Made by a program: the position numbers and the translations under genes
Notes under the pieces: model-generated
What the model was told of the DNA's origin: nothing
The model's database searches: none
The model's input: the letters and a program-made list of their open reading frames with translations, nothing else
Shown: positions 24,263-28,660 of the stretch, piece by piece
How positions within the stretch are numbered: position 1 is the stretch's first letter
Layout: the number at the start of each line of letters is the position of its first letter
DNA from: JAKFDI01 sp044508835
GTDB taxonomy: Bacteria; Pseudomonadota; Gammaproteobacteria; Burkholderiales; Burkholderiaceae_C
DNA length: 28,660 nt
Direction of reading: 5' to 3'
Assembly: GCA_044508835.1 (NCBI GenBank)
Contig: JBIQHD010000044.1
Location: 1 to 28,660 of the forward strand

Positions 24263-25627
24263 TCAGACGTGCAGCAGAAGATGTTCGCGTTCCCACGGCG
24301 AGATGACCTTCATGAACTCGTCGTGCTCGATTTCCTTCACCTCGGAATAGACGGTGATGAATTCCTTGCCCAGGATCTCGTGCAGGTCGGTCTCGTCCGC
24401 CAGCCAGCCCAGCGCCTCGCTCAGCGAGCGCGGCAGCTGGTATTCCGAGAGGTAGGCGTCGCCCTTGCACTCGGCCGAGGGCTCGATCTGGTGCTTGATG
24501 CCGAGGTAGCCGCAGGCGAGGGTGGCGGCCAGCGCGACGTAGGGGTTGGCGTCGGCGCCGATCACCCGGTTCTCGATGCGCCGCCCCGCCGCCTGCGCCA
24601 CCGGCGCGCGGATGCCCACCGTGCGGTTGTCCGTGCCCCACTGGATGTTGATCGGCGCCGCCGTCGAGCGCGCGAGGCGCCGGTACGAATTGACGTAGGG
24701 CGCGAACAGCGCCATCGCCGCCGGCGTGTACTTCTGCAGGCCGCCGATGTACCAGTAGAACTCGCGGCTCGGCGAGCCGTCCTCGTTGCTGAACAGGTTG
24801 CGCCCGGTCTTCTTGTCGGTGAGGCTCTGGTGCACGTGCATGGCGCTGCCGGGCTCGTGCGCCATCGGCTTGGCCATGAAGGTGGCGTACATCTCGTGGC
24901 GCAGCGCCGTCTCGCGGATGGTGCGCTTGAAGAAGAACACCTCGTCGGCCAGGCCCAGCGGGTGGTCGTGGAAGAAGTTGATCTCCATCTGGCCCGCGCC
25001 CACTTCATGGATCAGCGTGTCGACGTTGAGCCCCATCTGCTCGCAGTAGGCATACAGCTCCTCGAACAGCGGGTCGAACTCGTTCACCGCGTCGATCGAA
25101 TAGGCCTGGCGCGAGGTCTCGGAGCGGCCGCTGCGGCCCCGCGGCGGCCGCAGCGGCGTGTTCGGGTCGGCGTTGCGCTCGACGAGATAGAACTCCAACT
25201 CGGGGGCGACGACCGGCTGCCAGCCCTCGGCGTCGAACAGGTCGCAGACGTGGCGCAGCACCGAGCGCGGCGCATAGGGAATGAGCCGGCCGTGCCGGTC
25301 GAAGCAGTCGTGGATGACCTGCGCCGTCGGGTCGGCCGCCCAGGGCACGATGCGCACGGTGGACGGGTCGGGGCGCAGGTGCATGTCGCGGTCGGTGGCG
25401 TGGATCACGTCGTAGTACGCGCCGGCCTCCGGGAATTCGCCCGTCACGCCGATGGCGACGATGGCCTCGGGCAGCCGCATGCCGCGGTCCTCGGTGAACT
25501 TCTCGCGCGGCAGGATCTTGCCGCGCGCCACGCCGGTGAGATCGGGGACCAGGCATTCGATCTCGGTCACGCGCCGGTCGTTGAGCCACTGTTCGAGCTC
25601 GCTGAAGGTGAAAGGGTCGCGCTTCAC
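24263..25627 (-). CDS. puuA: Gamma-glutamylpolyamine synthetase (PuuA/SpuB type, glutamine synthetase fold)
   Basis: A glutamine-synthetase-fold ligase of 454 residues that joins glutamate to putrescine or another polyamine using ATP. GS metal and ATP motifs are present: APELEFYLVE, AGQMEINFFH, AMHVHQSL and the NRTVGIRAP region. The loops differ from true GlnA: the adenylylation site is absent, and the DLTGVARGK N-terminal motif is typical of PuuA/SpuB-like proteins. The GTG at 25627 overlaps the puuD stop as GTGA and is followed at once by the conserved KRDPFTFSELEQWL; the open frame 36 codons further upstream is shadow. The gene sits between a PuuD-like hydrolase and a SpuC-like aminotransferase, the order of Pseudomonas spuABC, which supports polyamine rather than ammonia as substrate. 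Confidence 0.88.
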   Translation of the reverse strand: MKRDPFTFSELEQWLNDRRVTEIECLVPDLTGVARGKILPREKFTEDRGMRLPEAIVAIGVTGEFPEAGAYYDVIHATDRDMHLRPDPSTVRIVPWAADPTAQVIHDCFDRHGRLIPYAPRSVLRHVCDLFDAEGWQPVVAPELEFYLVERNADPNTPLRPPRGRSGRSETSRQAYSIDAVNEFDPLFEELYAYCEQMGLNVDTLIHEVGAGQMEINFFHDHPLGLADEVFFFKRTIRETALRHEMYATFMAKPMAHEPGSAMHVHQSLTDKKTGRNLFSNEDGSPSREFYWYIGGLQKYTPAAMALFAPYVNSYRRLARSTAAPINIQWGTDNRTVGIRAPVAQAAGRRIENRVIGADANPYVALAATLACGYLGIKHQIEPSAECKGDAYLSEYQLPRSLSEALGWLADETDLHEILGKEFITVYSEVKEIEHDEFMKVISPWEREHLLLHV

Positions 25628-26376
25628 GATGGGTTCCTGTGGCGATAGCGTTCGCAGGCGGCGCCGAAGGCCTCGAGCAGCGCCTTCGACACGGGGTTGG
25701 AGCCGGCCTGCCATTCGGGGTGCCATTGCACGCACAGCGCGAAGGCGTCCGGCTCGGGGATGGAGAAGGCCTCCACCAGGCCGTCCGGCGCCCGCGCCTC
25801 GACGCGCAGGCCGGGCGCCAGGCGATGGACGCCCTGGCCGTGCAGCGAGTTCACGTCGAAGTGCGCGAGGCCGGTGATGCGCTCCAGCAGCCCGCCCGAG
25901 GCCACCTCGACCGGGTGCGCCGGGCCGTAGGCCACGTCGGGCTCGGCGTCGGGCGCGTCGCGGTGGTCGTGGTGGCCGGGCTGCTCGTGCACCGCCTGGT
26001 GCAGGCTGCCGCCGAGCGCCACGTTCACCTCCTGGAAGCCGCGGCAGATGCCCAGCAGCGGCAGGCCGAGGTCGAGCGCGCAGCGGATCAGCGGCAGCGT
26101 CCAGCGGTCGCGCTCGGGGTCGAGCAGCAGGGCGGGGTCGTGCACGTCCTCGCCGAAGTGGCCGGGGTGCACGTTCGACGGCGAGCCGGTGAGCAGCACG
26201 CCGTGGGCGTGCGAGAGCAGCTCGCCGATCTCGTCGGGCTCGGCCGAGGGCACGACCAGCGGCAGGCAGCCGGCCAGGCGCACGGCCTCCACGTACTTGC
26301 GGCCGACGACGTGGAACGGGTGCCGCCCGAGGCTGCGGTTGCAGGCGGGGACGAGGACGACCGGGCGGGACTTCAT
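25624..26376 (-). CDS. puuD: Gamma-glutamyl-GABA hydrolase (PuuD/SpuA type class I glutamine amidotransferase-like)
   Basis: A 250-residue peptidase C26 family hydrolase that removes the gamma-glutamyl group from gamma-glutamyl-GABA, or from other gamma-glutamyl products of the pathway. The catalytic triad is visible: C111 in LLGICRGFQEVNVALGG, H219 and E221 in CVQWHPEW. The substrate-loop segment LLTGSPSNVHPGHFGE and the HFDVNSLHGQGV motif are characteristic of PuuD. A His-rich loop (HEQPGHHDHRD, about residues 130-140) is present. The length matches E. coli PuuD (254). It begins 22 bases after the upstream aminotransferase and overlaps puuA by 4 bases. It is the counterpart of spuA, first gene of the Pseudomonas spu operon. 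Confidence 0.9.
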   Translation of the reverse strand: MKSRPVVLVPACNRSLGRHPFHVVGRKYVEAVRLAGCLPLVVPSAEPDEIGELLSHAHGVLLTGSPSNVHPGHFGEDVHDPALLLDPERDRWTLPLIRCALDLGLPLLGICRGFQEVNVALGGSLHQAVHEQPGHHDHRDAPDAEPDVAYGPAHPVEVASGGLLERITGLAHFDVNSLHGQGVHRLAPGLRVEARAPDGLVEAFSIPEPDAFALCVQWHPEWQAGSNPVSKALLEAFGAACERYRHRNPS

Positions 26377-26398
26377 CGGTGGGCCTCGCGCCGCGGGG

Positions 26399-27736
26399 TC
26401 AGCCGGCCCGCTTGATCGCGTCGGCGAGCGTGCCGACGATCTGGTCGATGTGCCGGTCCTCGACGATCAGCGGCGGCGACAGCGCGATGGTGTCGCCGGT
26501 GGTGCGGATCATCAGCCCCTTCTCCCAGCAGTCCAGGAACACGGAGAACGCCCGCTTGCCCGGCTCGCCCGGGCGCGGCGCGAGCTCGATGCCGCCCACC
26601 AGCCCGATGTTGCGCACGTCGATCACGTTCGGCAGGCCCTCGAGCGAATGCACGGCCCGCTCGAAGGCGGGCGCCATGCGCGAGGCGCGCGTCAGCAGGT
26701 CGTCCTCGGCATAGGTCTCGAGCGTGCCGAGCGCCGCCGCGCAGGCCAGCGGATGCGCCGAGTAGGTGTAGCCGTGGAAGAACTCGATCAGGTGCTCGGG
26801 GCCGTGCATGAAGGCGTCGTGGATGCCCTGGCGCGCGAACACCGCCCCCATCGGCACGCTGCCGTTGGTCAGGCCCTTGGCCACCGTCATCAGGTCGGGC
26901 GTCACGCCGAAATGCGTGGCGGCGAAGGGCGAGCCCAGGCGGCCGAAGCCGGTGATGACCTCGTCGAAGATGAGCAGGATGCCGTGCTTGTCGCAGATGG
27001 CGCGCAGGCGCTCGAGGTAGCTCTGGGGCGGCACCAGCACGCCGGTGGAGCCGGCCACGGGCTCGACGATCACCGCGGCGATGGTCGAGGCGTCGTGCAA
27101 TGCCACCAGGCGCTCCAGGTCGTCGGCGAATTCCTCGCCGTAGACCGGCTGGCCGCAGGAGAACGCATTGCGTTCGGGGTCGTGCGTGTGGCGGATGTGG
27201 TCCACGCCCGCGAGCAGCGTGCCGAACATCTTGCGGTTGGCGACGATGCCGCCCACCGAGATGCCGCCGAAGTTCACGCCGTGGTAGCCGCGCTCGCGGC
27301 CGATGAGGCGGGTGCGCGAGCCTTCGCCGCGCACGCGGTGGTAGGCGATGGCCATCTTGAGCGCCGTCTCCACCGCCTCGGAGCCGGAGTTCACGTAGAA
27401 CACCCGGTTCAGGTCGCCGGGCGTGAGCTGCGCGAGCTTCTCGGACAGCTCGAAGGCCTTGGGGTGGCCCATCTGGAACGAGGGCGCGAAATCCATCTCG
27501 CCGGCCTGCGCCCGGATGGCCTCGACGATCTTCTTGCGCCCGTGGCCGGCATTCACGCACCACAGGCCGGCCACCGCGTCGAGCACCTGGCGGCCTTCGG
27601 GCGTCCAGAAGTGCATGCCCTCGGCACGCGCCAGCAGGCGCGGCGACTGCTTGAACTGGCGGTTGGCGGTGAACGGCATCCAGTACGCATCCATGGCGGG
27701 ATGTGGCGGCGTGCGATCGGTGACGGTGCTCTGCAT
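26399..27736 (-). CDS. Omega-amino acid:pyruvate aminotransferase (beta-alanine:pyruvate, BauA/OAPT-like)
   Basis: A second class III aminotransferase, 445 residues. AYWMPFTANRQFK (from residue 17), GLWCVNAGHGRKKI, VNSGSEAVETALKMA, the cofactor aspartate D258 in LIFDEVITGFGRLG and PLP lysine K287 in VAKGLTNGSVPMGAV closely follow the Pseudomonas omega-amino-acid:pyruvate / beta-alanine:pyruvate enzymes (OAPT, BauA). It would transaminate beta-alanine, GABA-like omega-amino acids or diamines with pyruvate. It is first gene of the minus-strand operon, with an AAGGAG ribosome-binding site (27747-27742) five bases before the ATG. It is clearly diverged from the SpuC-like copy, so the two probably act on different steps: beta-alanine from spermidine/spermine breakdown here, putrescine there (inference). 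Confidence 0.88.
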   Translation of the reverse strand: MQSTVTDRTPPHPAMDAYWMPFTANRQFKQSPRLLARAEGMHFWTPEGRQVLDAVAGLWCVNAGHGRKKIVEAIRAQAGEMDFAPSFQMGHPKAFELSEKLAQLTPGDLNRVFYVNSGSEAVETALKMAIAYHRVRGEGSRTRLIGRERGYHGVNFGGISVGGIVANRKMFGTLLAGVDHIRHTHDPERNAFSCGQPVYGEEFADDLERLVALHDASTIAAVIVEPVAGSTGVLVPPQSYLERLRAICDKHGILLIFDEVITGFGRLGSPFAATHFGVTPDLMTVAKGLTNGSVPMGAVFARQGIHDAFMHGPEHLIEFFHGYTYSAHPLACAAALGTLETYAEDDLLTRASRMAPAFERAVHSLEGLPNVIDVRNIGLVGGIELAPRPGEPGKRAFSVFLDCWEKGLMIRTTGDTIALSPPLIVEDRHIDQIVGTLADAIKRAG

Positions 27737-27924
27737 GGGAACTCCTTGGTGCTGGATGGGCCGCGCGGCGCGACCGGCACCGCGACGGTTCGATCCTAGT
27801 GTGCCGCGCGGCGGACGTCGGCGACAGGGGCAGTGCGGGCGCGCGCGGTCTGGTCGATTGACCGGGGCCCGTGACGAGGCCGCCGGAAGGGCGGGCAGGA
27901 TCGTTTTCGTGATCCGCAAGTGGC

Positions 27925-28004
27925 ATTCCGCAATATGGCATTCGACCCCGGCGGCGGGCCGCCGCGTTTTTCATTCTGATGTCGAAGAAACCGTATTGCG
28001 GGAT
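27925..28004. promoter_or_regulatory. Widely spaced inverted operator-like pair ATTCCGCAATA / TATTGCGGGAT
   Basis: ATTCCGCAATA at 27925-27935 and TATTGCGGGAT at 27994-28004 are inverted copies with one mismatch in 11, 58 bases apart. The CCGCAAT/ATTGCGG core resembles sites I associate with IclR-family regulators; this assignment is from memory and tentative. The terminator-like hairpin lies between the two copies. Confidence 0.4.
27949..27971 (+). terminator. Terminator-like hairpin upstream of aceA
   Basis: CGGCGG (27949-27954) pairs with CCGCCG (27959-27964) around CGGG, followed by CG and TTTTT (27967-27971). On the plus strand this is a good intrinsic terminator, yet no plus-strand gene lies upstream. 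It may insulate aceA, end an untranslated RNA, or act in a long leader. Confidence 0.5.
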
Positions 28005-28044
28005 GAATGATCTAAGTCATTGATTTTAAAGCACTGATTCTTGT

Positions 28045-28067
28045 GTCTTCTATAAGACATAAGTCTT
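28045..28067. promoter_or_regulatory. Three alternating half-sites GTCTT-N4-AAGAC-N4-GTCTT upstream of aceA
   Basis: GTCTT (28045-28049), AAGAC (28054-28058) and GTCTT (28063-28067) are spaced every 9 bases, so the middle half-site is shared by two overlapping palindromes. The first, GTCTTCTATAAGAC, is one base from the perfect palindrome GTCTTATATAAGAC. It lies 77 bases before the aceA ATG, near the expected promoter, and looks like a transcription-factor operator. Confidence 0.55.
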
Positions 28068-28143
28068 CCCGCCCTGCCTGCTTCTTTGTATTCTGTGTGC
28101 CGTACATCCTCTCTTTTCCTCCCGTTTTTCACTTGGAGCACAC

Positions 28144-28660
28144 ATGACGAACCTCACCCGCGAACAACAGATTGCCGCCCTCGAGAAGGACTGGGCCGAG
28201 AACCCCCGCTGGAAGGGCATCAAGCGCGGCTACACCGCCGCCGACGTCGTGCGCCTGCGCGGCTCGCTCCAGGTCGAGCACACGCTCGCCAAGCGCGGCT
28301 CCGAGAAGCTGTGGAACCTCATCAACACCGAGCCCTTCGTCAACTCGCTCGGCGCGCTGACCGGCAACCAGGCCATGCAGCAGGTCAAGGCCGGCCTGAA
28401 GGCCATCTACCTGTCGGGCTGGCAGGTCGCCGGCGACGCCAACAGCAACGGCGAGATGTACCCCGACCAGTCGCTGTACTCGGTGGACTCGGTGCCCAAG
28501 GTCGTGAAGAAGATCAACGCCACCTTCGCGCGCGCCGACCAGATCCAGTGGTCCGAAGGCAAGAACGACATCGACTACTTCGCCCCCATCGTGGCGGATG
28601 CCGAAGCCGGCTTCGGCGGCGTGCTCAACGCCTTCGAGCTGATGAAGGCCATGATCGAGG
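28144..28660 (+). CDS. aceA: Isocitrate lyase (5' part, cut by window end)
   Basis: AceA cleaves isocitrate to glyoxylate and succinate, the first step of the glyoxylate shunt used for growth on acetate, fatty acids or other C2-yielding substrates. The first 172 codons are present. They start with MTNLTREQQIAALEKDW and run through RGYTAADVVRLRGS, YLSGWQVAGDANSNG and YPDQSLYSVDSVPKVV to IVADAEAGFGG, all characteristic of bacterial isocitrate lyase. The catalytic KKCGH loop lies beyond the window. The ATG at 28144 has GGAG at 28135-28138. Operator-like repeats in the upstream AT-rich region suggest carbon-source control. It is transcribed away from the polyamine operon. Confidence 0.96.
   Translation, partial: MTNLTREQQIAALEKDWAENPRWKGIKRGYTAADVVRLRGSLQVEHTLAKRGSEKLWNLINTEPFVNSLGALTGNQAMQQVKAGLKAIYLSGWQVAGDANSNGEMYPDQSLYSVDSVPKVVKKINATFARADQIQWSEGKNDIDYFAPIVADAEAGFGGVLNAFELMKAMIE

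Larger units (their letters stand above)
27737..28143. other. Divergent intergenic region between the polyamine operon and aceA
   Basis: 407 bases without a supportable gene. The first 150 bases (operon side) are GC-rich, with TAGGAT on the minus strand (27798-27793) as a possible -10 for the aminotransferase operon. From about 27900 it becomes AT-richer and holds a direct repeat TGGCATTC twice (27921-27928, 27936-27943), the inverted pair ATTCCGCAATA / TATTGCGGGAT, a terminator-like hairpin (27949-27971), and an array of three GTCTT/AAGAC half-sites (28045-28067). TGTATTCT near 28087-28094 could contain the aceA -10. Confidence 0.7.

Noticed and set aside
28172..28360. Small plus-strand frame inside aceA
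   Set aside because: It is a shifted-frame shadow of the well-supported aceA reading frame.

Overview
The window is a GC-rich bacterial chromosome segment whose gene order and protein sequences point to a betaproteobacterium of the order Burkholderiales, probably a Comamonadaceae-type genome (Variovorax/Acidovorax/Ramlibacter-like). This placement comes from recognising protein families and gene order by eye; no database search was run. Coding density is high and many neighbouring genes overlap by 1 to 10 bases. I see no insertion sequence, prophage or CRISPR array.

Region 1 (1-12.2 kb) is mostly housekeeping. The 3' part of clpA converges on a minus-strand operon ppiA-ppiB-lpxH-mtfA across a shared hairpin. 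Divergent from ppiA runs cysS-alkA-accA-tilS, followed by lysC and a tRNA-Ser(GCT) with a clear terminator. Next comes a tight three-gene cassette of a small winged-helix-like protein and two related small membrane proteins (DUF5985-like), and then dusA.

Region 2 (12.5-20.5 kb) is the most unusual part. It encodes a 1919-residue soluble hybrid histidine kinase with about ten HAMP-type repeats, nine of them a nearly regular 276-bp DNA tandem repeat. A GAF domain, a kinase core and three receiver-type domains follow, an architecture like the fungal group III (Nik1/Os1) osmosensor kinases. A second hybrid kinase (REC-GAF-HisKA-HATPase-REC) overlaps its end by 10 bp. Neither protein has a DNA-binding or enzymatic output domain, and no Hpt protein is encoded nearby, so the target of the relay is unknown.

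Region 3 (20.5-27.7 kb, minus strand) is a polyamine/omega-amino-acid catabolic operon. In transcription order it holds an omega-amino-acid:pyruvate aminotransferase, a puuD/spuA-like hydrolase, a puuA/spuB-like gamma-glutamylpolyamine synthetase, a spuC-like putrescine aminotransferase, a puuC-like aldehyde dehydrogenase and an EamA/DMT-family transporter. It combines the order of Pseudomonas spuABC with a puuC-type dehydrogenase, and it has no puuB oxidase. It would convert putrescine-type diamines through aminobutyraldehyde or gamma-glutamylated intermediates to GABA-level products.

Region 4 (27.7-28.66 kb) is a 407-bp divergent intergenic region followed by the 5' part of aceA (isocitrate lyase). 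The intergenic region contains several operator-like repeats and an unexplained terminator-like hairpin.
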